From Rhodospirillaceae bacterium (GTDB lineage Bacteria; Pseudomonadota; Alphaproteobacteria; Rhodospirillales; Casp-alpha2), in contig JAERTE010000023.1 of assembly GCA_016845145.1 (NCBI GenBank), forward strand, positions 1 to 40,077: DNA of 40,077 nucleotides, read 5' to 3'. Made by a program: the position numbers and the translations under genes. The notes under the pieces were generated by a model, which saw only the letters and a list, made by a program, of their open reading frames with translations, did no database searches and was not told the origin of the DNA. This document shows, in pieces, positions 8,319 to 17,780 of this stretch (positions are counted from its first letter, which is position 1; each line of letters begins with the position of its first letter).

Positions 8319-10400
8319 TTATCCTGAGCGCAGATATCGGACGGCGGCGTCGCGTTCAAACAAATAGAGCAGATTGCGCACGGCTTGGCCGCGTTCACTC
8401 TCCAGTTCGGGGTCACGGTCGAGCAACAGGGCGGCATCATCGCGTGCCGCGACGAACAGCTCGGCATGGTTTTGCAGGTCCGCCAAAAGGAAATCCGGCA
8501 TGCCGCTTTGGCGCGTACCCAGCAGTTCTCCGGCACCACGCAGTTCCAGATCTTTTTCCGCGATGACGAACCCATCATCCGTCTCGCACATAGTCTTCAG
8601 GCGCGCACGCGCGGTTTCCGTCGGCGGCGATGCGTAGAGCAGCAAACAGGTCGAAGGCTTATCTCCGCGCCCAATGCGGCCGCGCAGTTGATGCAATTGC
8701 GCCAAGCCAAAACGTTCCGCATGCTCGACCACCATTACGGTCGCGTTCGGCACATCGACCCCGACCTCGATTACCGTGGTCGCCACCAAGATGTCCAAGT
8801 CTTTGCCGGAAAATGCCGCCATGACTTTGTCCTTCGCCGTGCCTGACATTTTGCCGTGAACCACGCCGACGCGATCTCCGAACAGCTGCTGCAAATGCGC
8901 GTGGCGCTGTTCCACCGCAGCCACATCCAGAGTGTCGGATTCCTCGACCAAAGGACACACCCAATAGACTTTGTTCGCGTCTTGGATTGCGCGGCCAATG
9001 GCTGCGGTCACTTCGTTCAGGCGCTCAAGGCGCACGGCGCGGGTATCGATCGGTTGTCTGCCCGGCGGTTTCTCCATCAGGCGCGAAACATCCATATCAC
9101 CATAGGCCGTCAACATCAGGGTGCGCGGAATGGGGGTCGCCGTCATCACCAAAACATCCACAGCATGGCCCTTAGATGCCAAGGTTAAGCGCTGGTGCAC
9201 GCCGAAACGGTGCTGCTCGTCGATCACGGCTACAGCCAAGTTCTTGTAGTCCACGTCATCTTGAAACAACGCGTGCGTACCGACCGCCAGTTGCGCCGCG
9301 CCCGAGGACAGCGCGTCCAGAATGGCGGTACGGGATTTGCCGCGCTCACGACCCGTCAACACGACAATTCGCAATCCTGCCGCCTTGGCCAACGGTTCGA
9401 TGGTCGCTAGGTGTTGGCGTGCCAAAATCTCCGTCGGCGCCATCAGCACCGCTTGCGCACCGGCCTCTACAGCGATCAGCATGGCCATTAAGGCGACGAT
9501 GGTTTTGCCGCTGCCCACGTCGCCCTGCAACAGCCGCAGCATGCGTTTCTTGCTGGTCAGATCGGCGGCGATTTCTTCCAGGGCTTGCCGCTGTGCATTG
9601 GTGAGTTCGAACGGCAGCGTGTGACTGATGCGCGCACGAAGTGCGCCTGTGCCCTGTATTGGCCGTCCGCGCGCCTCGCGCATGTGCCGACGGATCAGGG
9701 CCAATGCTACCTGATTGGCGAACAGTTCATCATAGGCAAGACGCATGCGTGCCGAAGCCTCAGGCCCCAGTGCCATCTCGCTTTCCGGTGCGTGTGCAGC
9801 AAGAAGGGCTTGTTTCCAGGGCAGCCATTCATGTTTCGCCACAAAACCCGCGTCCGCCCATTCCGGCAGGTCTGGCGCAGCTTGCAGGGCGCCCGCAATG
9901 GCGCGTCCAAGCACCTTAAGCGTCAAACCCGTCGTCAGCGGATACACCGGCTCGACAGTTTTCATTTTCTCCAACTCGTCCAGGGACCCGATATGGTCTG
10001 GATGGCTCATCTGGATTTCCTGGCCGAAACGGTCGATCTGGCCACTTACCACGCGAAGTTCGCCCTCCGGCAGGGATTTGGTCAGATAGTCTTCGTGCGC
10101 ATGGAAAAACACCAACGACATCTCACCCGTATCATCGGCACAGATGATCTTGTACGGCAGGCGCTTGTTCGGTGGTTTGCGATGCTGCAAAACGCGCACC
10201 GTGATGGTCGCGATCGCGCCCGTTTCCGCCTCTGCGATCTTCGGTGCATAGCGGCGGTCGATCAATCCGGAGGGCAGGTGCCACAACAGATTGACCAAAT
10301 GCAGGCCGGCCAGTTTTTCAATCAACTTGCCAATACGCGGCCCGACGCCCTTGAGAGACGTGACGGGTTTAAACAACGAAAACAAAATCTCAGGCCGCAT
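8319..10400 (-). CDS. recG: ATP-dependent DNA helicase RecG
   Basis: This 693-aa RecG remodels stalled replication forks and branch-migrates Holliday junctions. The N-terminus has the helix-hairpin-like SLKGVGPRIGKLIEKL and the wedge (OB-fold) domain. Helicase motifs follow: Walker A LLQGDVGSGKT, motif II VIDEQHRFGV, motif III MTATPIPRT, and in the second RecA-like domain the TTVIEVGVDVPNA and QLRGRIGRG motifs. The C-terminal DLELRGAGELLGTRQSG matches the RecG/Mfd TRG region. Length is typical. The ATG at 10400 was chosen over an upstream TTG (10421) because it is preceded by AAGTGAG and gives the standard MRPEIL start. The recG gene is divergent from sdhE-mfd, a common alphaproteobacterial layout. 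Confidence 0.97.
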   Translation of the reverse strand: MRPEILFSLFKPVTSLKGVGPRIGKLIEKLAGLHLVNLLWHLPSGLIDRRYAPKIAEAETGAIATITVRVLQHRKPPNKRLPYKIICADDTGEMSLVFFHAHEDYLTKSLPEGELRVVSGQIDRFGQEIQMSHPDHIGSLDELEKMKTVEPVYPLTTGLTLKVLGRAIAGALQAAPDLPEWADAGFVAKHEWLPWKQALLAAHAPESEMALGPEASARMRLAYDELFANQVALALIRRHMREARGRPIQGTGALRARISHTLPFELTNAQRQALEEIAADLTSKKRMLRLLQGDVGSGKTIVALMAMLIAVEAGAQAVLMAPTEILARQHLATIEPLAKAAGLRIVVLTGRERGKSRTAILDALSSGAAQLAVGTHALFQDDVDYKNLAVAVIDEQHRFGVHQRLTLASKGHAVDVLVMTATPIPRTLMLTAYGDMDVSRLMEKPPGRQPIDTRAVRLERLNEVTAAIGRAIQDANKVYWVCPLVEESDTLDVAAVEQRHAHLQQLFGDRVGVVHGKMSGTAKDKVMAAFSGKDLDILVATTVIEVGVDVPNATVMVVEHAERFGLAQLHQLRGRIGRGDKPSTCLLLYASPPTETARARLKTMCETDDGFVIAEKDLELRGAGELLGTRQSGMPDFLLADLQNHAELFVAARDDAALLLDRDPELESERGQAVRNLLYLFERDAAVRYLRSG

Positions 10401-10487
10401 GGTGCTCACTTGTGCTGACAAACAGGATCAGAGCGCGTATATCGTAAGCGCCCCGCAACGGCTGGCAACGGAAATCCGAAAAAACCC

Positions 10488-10739
10488 ATGGACGCACGAC
10501 GTAAGAAACTCCTGTTCCGCAGCCAACATTGCGGCATGAAGGAAAATGATTTTCTGCTCGGTCGTTTTGCTGCCGCTCACGCAGCGACGCTCAGCGATGA
10601 TGATTTGGCCGCGTTCGAAGCCCTGTTGCTGGAGGCCGACAACGACATCTACAACTGGGTTACCGTGAAAGAAGCACCGCCGCCCCACCTCGACACGCCG
10701 CTGCTGGCGGCGTTGATTGCCTTCAACAACCTCCCATGA
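10488..10739 (+). CDS. sdhE: Succinate dehydrogenase assembly factor SdhE
   Basis: This 83-aa protein of the SdhE/DUF339 family promotes covalent FAD attachment to the succinate dehydrogenase flavoprotein. It has the family pattern: KKLLFRSQHCGMKENDFLLG, then LSDDDLAAFEALLLEADNDIYNWV. In most members the second segment begins with RGxxE; here the Arg is replaced by Cys (HCGMKE), while the Gly and Glu are kept. The change is one base from an Arg codon. It is divergent from recG with a 87-bp shared control region, and its stop overlaps the mfd start (ATGA), so the two genes are translationally coupled. Confidence 0.93.
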   Translation: MDARRKKLLFRSQHCGMKENDFLLGRFAAAHAATLSDDDLAAFEALLLEADNDIYNWVTVKEAPPPHLDTPLLAALIAFNNLP

Positions 10740-13700
10740 CCGCAAAACCGGCGAAACGGATCGAGCCACCACGCACCGGCGACACCACACTGTTTGCCGG
10801 CATCCCGTCCGGCAGCGAAGCCCTGGCGTTGGCACGATTGGCAGGGCAGGGTACGGATGTTTTGTTTATCGCGCGCGACGATATGGTCATGGCGCGCACC
10901 GCATCTTCGTTGGCGTTTTTCTCGCCCCAGATTGTCTGCCTGGAATTTCCCGCCTGGGATTGCCTGCCATATGACCGGGTCTCGCCATTGGGCGCCATCG
11001 TCGGCCAGCGCTTGCACTGCCTCGGGGAATTAGCGGGGGAATTGAGCGGCGCGAAAACCAAAGGCGGACGAATCGTTCTGGCCACGGTATCGGGCGTGTT
11101 ACAGAAAATCCCGCCACAAACCTTGGTCGCCGCCACGCGCCAGCATTTGAAAATCGGCGCGCGCATCGATCCGACCGCACTTTCCAGAACGCTGGAACAG
11201 GCTGGGTATCGCCGCGCCGAAACGGTTATGGAGCAAGGTGAGTTCGCGGTGCGCGGCGGCATTTTCGACATTTTTCCGCCAGCCGCGCCTGCACCGCTTA
11301 GGCTCGATTTCTTCGGAGACGAGCTCGATACCATCCGTCGTTTCGACCCCTCGACACAACGCACGATCAGCCACGGTGATCAAACGCCTAGCGAGATCAC
11401 GTTGGGTCCGGTCAGTGAAATCCTGCTTACTGAAGATGCGATTTCGCGATTTCGTTCGGGCTATCGGGCTCGGTTTGGGGTTTCAGGCGCCGATGACCCG
11501 CTGTACGAGGCCGTCTCCGCCGGCGAGCGGCTGATCGGCATGGAACACTGGCTGCCGTTGTTCCATGAAAATCTTGTGACGCTGTTCGACTATTTGCCGG
11601 GCGCCACCGTTGTCCTGGACCACGAAGTCGAGCAAGCGCTGGAAGCGCGCCACGAATTGATTGCCGAATACTTCCAAGCCCGCCAAGACGTCTCCGGCGC
11701 TGAAGGCGCGGGCGATGACAGCACGATTTACCGCCCAGTACCGCCCGATACGCTGTTCATAGATGAAAACCAGTGGTCAGCCACCCTTGCCGAACGGCCC
11801 GTAGCACAGCTGTCGCCGTTCGCGGCGCCCGAAGAGACGCCCGGAACGATTGATTTGGGCGGCCACAAAGGACGGGATTTCGCCGACATCCGCGTACAGC
11901 CCGACGCCAACGTTTACGATGCTGTCCGCACCCATACGGCGGATGAAATTAGTGCTGGCCGGCGGGTTTTGATCGCAGCCTTTACCGAGGGCTCGCGCGA
12001 CCGGTTGAGCGGCTTGTTGACCGAGCATGGCGTTGAGGGTTTGGCCATGATCGAGGACGGGGGACATCTTGAAGGCCTGCCGGCGGGCGCCGTCGGCATC
12101 GCCGTATTGCCGTTGGAATCGGGTTACGCGGATGCCGGCTTGGCCGTGATATCCGAACAAGACATCCTGGGTGACCGCCTGACACGTCCGGGCCGCCGCC
12201 GGCTCAAGGCTGAAAATTTCATCGCCGAAGTCTCGAGCCTCAATGCCGGGGATTTGGTCGTGCATATGGATCACGGTATCGCAAGCTTTGACGGTCTGCA
12301 GACCATTGAAGTCACCGGCGCGCCGCATGATTGTTTGAGATTGATCTACGCCGGCGAGGATAAACTGTTCGTACCGGTGGAAAACATCGAAGTACTGTCG
12401 CGCTATGGCTCTGAGGACGCCGGCGTTCAGCTCGACCGCCTGGGCGGTGCCGCCTGGCAAGCACGGCGTGCCAAGCTGAAGGAACGTGTGCGTGAAATGG
12501 CGGCAGAGCTGATTCGTATCGCCGCGGCGCGGTCGTTGAAGAAAGCCGAACCCATTCCGATACCGCCCGGCGTCTTTGACGAGTTTTGCGCGCGCTTCCC
12601 CTTCAACGAAACCGAAGACCAGCAGCGTGCTATCTCAGACGTGTTGGGCGACTTGGCCAACGGCCGCCCAACAGACCGGCTCGTCTGCGGCGACGTCGGG
12701 TTCGGTAAAACCGAAGTCGCCTTACGCGCTGCCTTTGCGGTCGCCTATGGTGGCAAACAGGTTGCCATCGTGGCACCAACGACACTGCTTTGCCGCCAGC
12801 ACTTCAATGTCTTCACCGAACGTTTCAAGGGGTTCCCCATGCGGGTCGCGCAACTGTCGCGTCTGGTGACGGCAAAACAATCGAAAGAAACCAAGGATGC
12901 CCTGGAGCAAGGCCAGGTGGATATCGTCATCGGCACGCACGCGCTCTTGGCCAAGGACGTAAAGTTCCGCGATCTCGGCATGCTGGTGGTCGATGAGGAA
13001 CAGCACTTCGGTGTCGCCCACAAGGAACGCCTAAAGAAGTTCCGCGCCGGCGTGCATGTGCTGACGCTGTCCGCAACGCCGATCCCGCGCACCTTGCAGC
13101 AAGCGCTCACCGGTATCCGCGACATGAGCCTGATCGCCACGCCGCCGGTGGACCGGCTGGCGGTGCGTACGTTTGTGCTGCCGTTCGACCCGGTGGTGAT
13201 CCGCGAAGCGCTGATGCGAGAGAAGTTCCGGGGCGGGCAAAGCTTCTATGTGTGCCCGCGCATCGCCGATATCGCGCGCGTCGAACAGCGCCTGCGCGAG
13301 CTTGTACCTGACCTGCGATTGGGCATCGCACACGGCCAAATGCCCATCAAGGATTTGGAAGACACCATCTCAGCCTTCTACGAGGGAAAGTTCGATGTAT
13401 TGCTGAGCACCAACATTGTCGAGTCCGGTTTGGATTTACCCAGCGTCAACACCATCATCATCCACCGTGCCGACATGTTCGGCTTGGCGCAACTGTATCA
13501 ATTGCGGGGCAGGGTGGGGCGTTCGAAAATCCGCGCCTACGCCTACCTGACACTCCCGCCGAAGCAAAAGATAACGGCCACCGCACAGCGCCGCCTTGAG
13601 GTCATGCAGACCCTCGACAGCCTGGGCGCCGGGTTTTCACTGGCCAGTCATGATTTGGATATCCGCGGCGCCGGTAACCTGTTGGGGGACGAACAATCTG

Positions 13701-14251
13701 GCCATATCCGCGAAGTCGGCGTCGAGTTGTACCAACAAATGCTGGAAGAAGCGGTTGCCGAGGCACGCGGTCTGGAAGACGGTCACGCGGGCGATACGGA
13801 ATGGAGCCCGCAAATATCGTTGGGCCTGGAAGTGCTGATCCCCGACCACTACGTGGCCGATTTGGCCGTGCGTATGAACCTCTACCGCCGCTTGGCGAGC
13901 CTGACCACCCGTGAAGAAATTGATGCGTTCGCGGCCGAATTGATCGACCGCTTCGGTCCGTTGCCGGATGCAGCGGAGAATTTGTTGCAGGTCGTGGCGT
14001 TGAAAGCACTTTGCCGCCAAGCCGGTGTCGACAAGGTGGACGCGGGGCCGAAAGGCGCAGTGATTGGTTTCCGGGCCGACCATTTCGCCAATCCGGCAGG
14101 GCTCGTGGGCTGGCTAACGTCGCATCAAGGCACGGCCAAATTGCGCCCCGACCACAAGCTGGTGTTCATGCGCAAATGGGACACGCCGCACGACCGCCTG
14201 GAAGGCGCGCGTTACTTAGTGGGCGAACTGGTGAAAGTCGCTACCGAATAG
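10736..14251 (+). CDS. mfd: Transcription-repair coupling factor Mfd
   Basis: This 1171-aa Mfd displaces RNA polymerase stalled at DNA lesions and recruits UvrA. Domains in order: UvrB-like N-terminus (EFAVRGGIFDIFPP near 160-180), the CarD-like RNA polymerase interaction domain (NAGDLVVHMDHGIASFDGLQ from about 500), and the helicase core with Walker A CGDVGFGKTEVALRA (near 650), DEEQHFGV (near 750), SATPIPRTLQQAL and QLRGRVGRS. The translocation (TRG) motif follows at SHDLDIRGAGNLLGDEQSGH, and then the C-terminal UvrA-masking domain. Length is as expected. The start overlaps the sdhE stop. The last 11 bp overlap the convergent acyl-CoA dehydrogenase gene, leaving no room for an intergenic terminator. 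Confidence 0.97.
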   Translation: MTAKPAKRIEPPRTGDTTLFAGIPSGSEALALARLAGQGTDVLFIARDDMVMARTASSLAFFSPQIVCLEFPAWDCLPYDRVSPLGAIVGQRLHCLGELAGELSGAKTKGGRIVLATVSGVLQKIPPQTLVAATRQHLKIGARIDPTALSRTLEQAGYRRAETVMEQGEFAVRGGIFDIFPPAAPAPLRLDFFGDELDTIRRFDPSTQRTISHGDQTPSEITLGPVSEILLTEDAISRFRSGYRARFGVSGADDPLYEAVSAGERLIGMEHWLPLFHENLVTLFDYLPGATVVLDHEVEQALEARHELIAEYFQARQDVSGAEGAGDDSTIYRPVPPDTLFIDENQWSATLAERPVAQLSPFAAPEETPGTIDLGGHKGRDFADIRVQPDANVYDAVRTHTADEISAGRRVLIAAFTEGSRDRLSGLLTEHGVEGLAMIEDGGHLEGLPAGAVGIAVLPLESGYADAGLAVISEQDILGDRLTRPGRRRLKAENFIAEVSSLNAGDLVVHMDHGIASFDGLQTIEVTGAPHDCLRLIYAGEDKLFVPVENIEVLSRYGSEDAGVQLDRLGGAAWQARRAKLKERVREMAAELIRIAAARSLKKAEPIPIPPGVFDEFCARFPFNETEDQQRAISDVLGDLANGRPTDRLVCGDVGFGKTEVALRAAFAVAYGGKQVAIVAPTTLLCRQHFNVFTERFKGFPMRVAQLSRLVTAKQSKETKDALEQGQVDIVIGTHALLAKDVKFRDLGMLVVDEEQHFGVAHKERLKKFRAGVHVLTLSATPIPRTLQQALTGIRDMSLIATPPVDRLAVRTFVLPFDPVVIREALMREKFRGGQSFYVCPRIADIARVEQRLRELVPDLRLGIAHGQMPIKDLEDTISAFYEGKFDVLLSTNIVESGLDLPSVNTIIIHRADMFGLAQLYQLRGRVGRSKIRAYAYLTLPPKQKITATAQRRLEVMQTLDSLGAGFSLASHDLDIRGAGNLLGDEQSGHIREVGVELYQQMLEEAVAEARGLEDGHAGDTEWSPQISLGLEVLIPDHYVADLAVRMNLYRRLASLTTREEIDAFAAELIDRFGPLPDAAENLLQVVALKALCRQAGVDKVDAGPKGAVIGFRADHFANPAGLVGWLTSHQGTAKLRPDHKLVFMRKWDTPHDRLEGARYLVGELVKVATE

Positions 14252-15518
14252 GCGGCCTGACGATAAAGGGCGATTCCGCCAACGGCTGGCCCGGCGGCTC
14301 CATCCTGAAAATCTGCCGCAGATGCACTTCGTCGGGGCCGTCCCCGATACGGAACGCACGCGCCCAGGCGAACGCATCGGCGATTGGTGTGTCGGGGCTG
14401 CCACCCATGGCGCCGAAAAACTGGATAGCGCGCTCGGCAATCTGTTGATAAACGCGCGCCACATGCACTTTAATCAGTGAAATTTCCCGCCTGGCCCCAG
14501 CTTCTCCTTGGGTATCAAGCAACCAGGCGGTCTTATGCACCGTCAGACGCGCGGTCTCGATCTCGATGCGCGACAAGGCAATATCTTGCTGAATGGCGTC
14601 ATATTCAATGACACGCTTACCAAAGGTTTGGCGCTCGGCAGCGCGGGCCTTCATCAAATCCAACAAGGTTTCGCAATGCCCGATGGCACGCATGCAATGA
14701 TGCACCCGTGCCGGCGCCAAACGCACCTGGCCGACCCTAAAACCTTCTCCGTAGGCACCCAGCAGGTTCTCTACCGGCACCCGCACGTCCTCGAACAGAA
14801 TCTCCGCCGGCGGCGCGCCAAACTCGGAAAAGCCCATGAATTCCAGATTGCGCACGACGGTGACACCGGGCGCATCCATGGGCACGATCACCGCACTGTG
14901 GCGTCCGGTGCGGTCGGAGGGCACTCCGTCGGGGCCGCCGTCGTCATGTCCATCGTCGTTTAGGCCCAGCAATATCACGTAGCGGCAATCAGGATGCCCC
15001 GCGCCCGTGCAGTACCATTTGTGGCCATTGATAATGAAGTCGTTGCCGTCACGCCGGATGCGGGTTGCAATATTGGTGGCGTCGGACGAGGCCACGTCGG
15101 GTTCCGTCATGGCGAAACCCGATCGACATTCGGCCTCCAACAAAGGCTTGAGCCATTGTTCGCGTTGCGCAGGCGTGGTGTAGGCTTGCAGGGCAAAAAC
15201 ATTGGGAACGTCAGGCGGCTGACAGTTGAATACCCTGGACGACCACACAACCCGCCCCATCAACTCCGCCAGCGGCGCATATTCCAGGTGCGACAGGCGC
15301 GTACCGGGATCATCATCGTGCAAATCCGGCACCGCCATGTTCCAAAGCCCCTGGCGGCGTGCTTCGTCCTGCAATTCGGCCAAGAACGGCGGATCGAGCT
15401 CGCCGTTGCCTTTCACAGCCAGATGCCACTCGCGATTGCGCGGCAGAATGTGGGTATCGAAAAACACCTGCAACTGTTCAAGATAACGCAAGCCGCGCTC
15501 AGGTAAGTTGAAGTCCAT
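14241..15518 (-). CDS. Acyl-CoA dehydrogenase family protein
   Basis: This 425-aa flavoenzyme should introduce a double bond into an acyl-CoA. It has the FAD/substrate motifs of the family: GFAMTEPDVASSDATNI, INGHKWYCTGAGHPDC, LAPARVHHCMRAIGHCE, RQTFGKRVIEYDAIQQDIA, and GDGPDEVHLRQIF near the C-terminus. The last motif is typical of the larger FadE/ACAD10-11-like branch. A loop rich in Asp and Gly (near 225-240) is an insertion relative to short-chain enzymes. The ATG at 15518 was chosen because AAGGA lies 8 bp upstream; the frame extends further but would run into the preceding gene. It is the last gene of a likely minus-strand operon and overlaps mfd tail to tail. The substrate is unknown. 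Confidence 0.93.
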   Translation of the reverse strand: MDFNLPERGLRYLEQLQVFFDTHILPRNREWHLAVKGNGELDPPFLAELQDEARRQGLWNMAVPDLHDDDPGTRLSHLEYAPLAELMGRVVWSSRVFNCQPPDVPNVFALQAYTTPAQREQWLKPLLEAECRSGFAMTEPDVASSDATNIATRIRRDGNDFIINGHKWYCTGAGHPDCRYVILLGLNDDGHDDGGPDGVPSDRTGRHSAVIVPMDAPGVTVVRNLEFMGFSEFGAPPAEILFEDVRVPVENLLGAYGEGFRVGQVRLAPARVHHCMRAIGHCETLLDLMKARAAERQTFGKRVIEYDAIQQDIALSRIEIETARLTVHKTAWLLDTQGEAGARREISLIKVHVARVYQQIAERAIQFFGAMGGSPDTPIADAFAWARAFRIGDGPDEVHLRQIFRMEPPGQPLAESPFIVRPPIR

Positions 15519-15532
15519 AATATTCAGTCCTT

Positions 15533-16060
15533 CTAGTGCACCACGCCAGCCGGCGTGTCGGGAACGAAAACCTGCGGGTCGCCAACCTGCAAGTCCAGGT
15601 CCCATTCAGCCTTGTGTGCCGAGGTGATCATCATGTGGCAAAGTGCGTGCAGCAATTGTTTGTTGAGTCCGAACTGGACGGACATATTGTCCGCCGTTTT
15701 CAAGGCCAATACCGTATTTTCTCCGTCAACCGGCTTTACCTGACCACCGGTGATGAGCAGCGGCCCGGTATTGGATGTCAGGTTGACGTTGTCCTTGGCA
15801 TGGGATTGCGTGAAATCGCTCGATTGCACGGCTTCTTGATGATCCATGGCTTTCACAGCGTCACGCACGTCGGGCAGTAAATCCTTGCCCAGTTCCGGGT
15901 TGCCGTCGAGGGTTTGCATGAGTGCGCCCCACAGAACCTTAACGAAGCGCCGGGTCAGCCAGAGCTGGTACTCGGTGCCATCAGCCGTACCGATGCGCAG
16001 CAACATGCGGTCCTGAACAGGATCGTAGGTAAGCGTCAATTGATGCAGCGGCGCCGACAT
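15533..16060 (-). CDS. Hypothetical protein, 175 aa
   Basis: I do not recognise a named family. The 175-aa soluble protein opens with LTLTYDPVQDRMLLRIGT and has a mid-region LWGALMQTLDGNPELG. The C-terminal half contains TGGQVKPVDGENTVLALKT and LNKQLLHALCHMMITSA. The alternation of short beta-like stretches suggests two similar halves: YQLWLTRRFVKVLWGAL in the first and VQFGLNKQLLHALCHMM in the second. An internal duplication is therefore possible. There is no signal peptide or membrane segment. It lies 14 bp upstream of the acyl-CoA dehydrogenase start and 54 bp after the DsbA-like gene, so co-transcription is likely. GGGG precedes the ATG at a suitable distance. Confidence 0.7.
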   Translation of the reverse strand: MSAPLHQLTLTYDPVQDRMLLRIGTADGTEYQLWLTRRFVKVLWGALMQTLDGNPELGKDLLPDVRDAVKAMDHQEAVQSSDFTQSHAKDNVNLTSNTGPLLITGGQVKPVDGENTVLALKTADNMSVQFGLNKQLLHALCHMMITSAHKAEWDLDLQVGDPQVFVPDTPAGVVH

Positions 16061-16114
16061 AACCCCATGATCGCCCGTAAAGGCCTTTAAGGAAAGACCG
16101 CCACCGAAAAGCAG

Positions 16115-16756
16115 TTAGGCCGCGTCACCTGTCACCAACGCAGCATCGAGCATGCGTGCCAGGACCTGCGGTTCCTGTGCGCCGGCAATCACCATGCGGC
16201 CATTGAATACAAACGCCGGCACACCGTTAACGCCCATGCGGTGGGCGCGGGTATTTTCGTCGTATACGGCCTCGGTGTTGGTATTGCCGTCGAGATAGGC
16301 ATCGATTGCAGCTGGGTCCAAGCCGACGTTTTCGGCAATCTCGAGCAACACGTCGCGCGCACCGATATCTCTGCCGAACAGAAAATACTCCACGAACAAA
16401 CGCTCAACCACGGCATCGGCCAAACCTTCACGCACCGCGAACATGACCAGACGATGGGAATCAACGGAATTGGGCGTACGGTGAATGCGTTCAAACGCGA
16501 AATCGATGTCCACCGATTGACCGGTTTCGGCAATGGTGCCGTAGATACGCCGCACCCGCGCCTCTGAGCCAAATTTACGGATCAGGTAAGCAGTGCGGTC
16601 GATGCCTTCCGGCGGCATTTCACGGTTCAGCAAAAACGGCCGCCACTGATAATTGACCGAGATATCAGGCCGCAGCGCGAGTGCTTTTTCCATGCGCCGC
16701 TTGCCGATAAAACACCAGGGGCAAATGGTGTCGTAGATGACCTGAATGTCCATCAT
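16115..16756 (-). CDS. DsbA-family oxidoreductase (FrnE / HCCA isomerase-like)
   Basis: This 213-aa cytoplasmic thioredoxin-fold protein has a CPWC redox motif at residues 12-15 (YDTICPWCFIGKRRME). It also carries the cis-Pro-containing GVNGVPAFVFNGRMVIAGAQ near the C-terminus, as in FrnE-type polyketide-related oxidoreductases and 2-hydroxychromene-2-carboxylate isomerases. There is no signal peptide, which separates it from periplasmic DsbA. Cys-Pro-Trp-Cys favours a thiol oxidoreductase or glutathione-using enzyme rather than a pure isomerase. Two adjacent ATG codons (16756, 16753) could serve as start; GAGAG lies just upstream. It lies 15 bp after the aspartoacylase-like gene, so it is probably in the same operon. 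Confidence 0.9.
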   Translation of the reverse strand: MMDIQVIYDTICPWCFIGKRRMEKALALRPDISVNYQWRPFLLNREMPPEGIDRTAYLIRKFGSEARVRRIYGTIAETGQSVDIDFAFERIHRTPNSVDSHRLVMFAVREGLADAVVERLFVEYFLFGRDIGARDVLLEIAENVGLDPAAIDAYLDGNTNTEAVYDENTRAHRMGVNGVPAFVFNGRMVIAGAQEPQVLARMLDAALVTGDAA

Positions 16757-16771
16757 AGCTCTCGCAACGAC

Positions 16772-17728
16772 TCAGTCCACATAACGACCGAAGCGAACCG
16801 CGGAGTGGCCTCTGGCTTTCAATCGGTTCGGCATGATCAGGACGCAATTGTCATAGGGCGTGCCAACCTCCTTGTCGCCGTCCCAGCCCAGCACCGTGCC
16901 GGCTTTCTCGATCACTTCAAATCCGGTGTAGACATCTTTCCAGGTGAAGGGTTGCTCTGCGGTGATGGTGTAGGGGCCGGAGACCTCAATGATCTTCTGT
17001 TCGGGCTGTGCGGAATCGCGCATGTTCGCCGCCACAAAGTCGCCGTCAACAACGCCGGCGCTTTCCAGGAACCGCAACGTGACATCGTGCGCGACCTGTT
17101 CAGAGCGCTTCTCCCAATGCTGCCCGCATTCCACCAACAATGCATTCTTCGGTGACGCGGGGTCGCCGAACCCACCGTAATCACGCATGCGCTTACCAGC
17201 CGCATGGCCTTCGTCGCAGACCACGTATTCAGGGATTGATACCGTTTTCGCCAGTTCCCGGCCTTTCTCCAGCGGACCCGACAACATCAGCGGCTCGCAG
17301 AACGTGGTCATGGAATGGATATCCAGCAGCAAATCCACCTCGTCGATAATCGGGCGGAGTTCGCGCGCGCGCTCGGTTTCAACGGTGTTTCGATCGCCTT
17401 CCAACGTAGAGACATCCCACACCCGGTTTATGTCTTCATCCACGAACCGCGACGCCAACGGATTGTTCTCATCAAACGACTGGTAAGCCCGCCAATTGGA
17501 GAACCCCAGCGACAACTTGCCCTGTCTGGGCTGCACGCCTTGCTTGAACAGCCAGTCCACGGCGATGGCGCCGCAAAGCTCATTGCCGTGCGTAACCGCC
17601 ATGACCATCACGTGCGGGCCGGGCTGGCCACTGTCGAATGTTGTCACGTATGGAATGCCGGTATTGCCCTCGGCGTAAGGCGAAATATCGACGGGATGGA
17701 TTTCAACGGCGTAAGTCTGGTCGGTCAT
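16772..17728 (-). CDS. Succinylglutamate desuccinylase/aspartoacylase family metallohydrolase
   Basis: This 318-aa zinc carboxypeptidase-fold protein should remove an acyl group from an N-acylated amino acid or related amide. The zinc ligands expected for the AstE/AspA family are visible: His47 and Glu50 in VTHGNELCG, and His138 in LLLDIHSMTT. The catalytic Glu200 lies in LLVECGQHWE, and substrate-binding RFVDEDINRVW lies near 95-104. The C-terminal part is the usual beta-domain. It sits 52 bp after the MmgE/PrpD gene and 15 bp before the DsbA-like gene on the minus strand. Together with the N-formylglutamate amidohydrolase and C45 enzyme across the LysR gene, it points to deacylation chemistry as the theme of the locus. 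Confidence 0.9.
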   Translation of the reverse strand: MTDQTYAVEIHPVDISPYAEGNTGIPYVTTFDSGQPGPHVMVMAVTHGNELCGAIAVDWLFKQGVQPRQGKLSLGFSNWRAYQSFDENNPLASRFVDEDINRVWDVSTLEGDRNTVETERARELRPIIDEVDLLLDIHSMTTFCEPLMLSGPLEKGRELAKTVSIPEYVVCDEGHAAGKRMRDYGGFGDPASPKNALLVECGQHWEKRSEQVAHDVTLRFLESAGVVDGDFVAANMRDSAQPEQKIIEVSGPYTITAEQPFTWKDVYTGFEVIEKAGTVLGWDGDKEVGTPYDNCVLIMPNRLKARGHSAVRFGRYVD

Positions 17729-17780
17729 GAGGTTTCGTTGTCCTGTTATTTAAATCTATATGAGGATCGGTGATTTCGCC

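Noticed and set aside
9585..10418. 277-aa plus-strand ORF opposite recG
   Set aside because: It is antisense to clear RecG helicase motifs and has a His/Arg/Gln-rich composition typical of a shadow frame.
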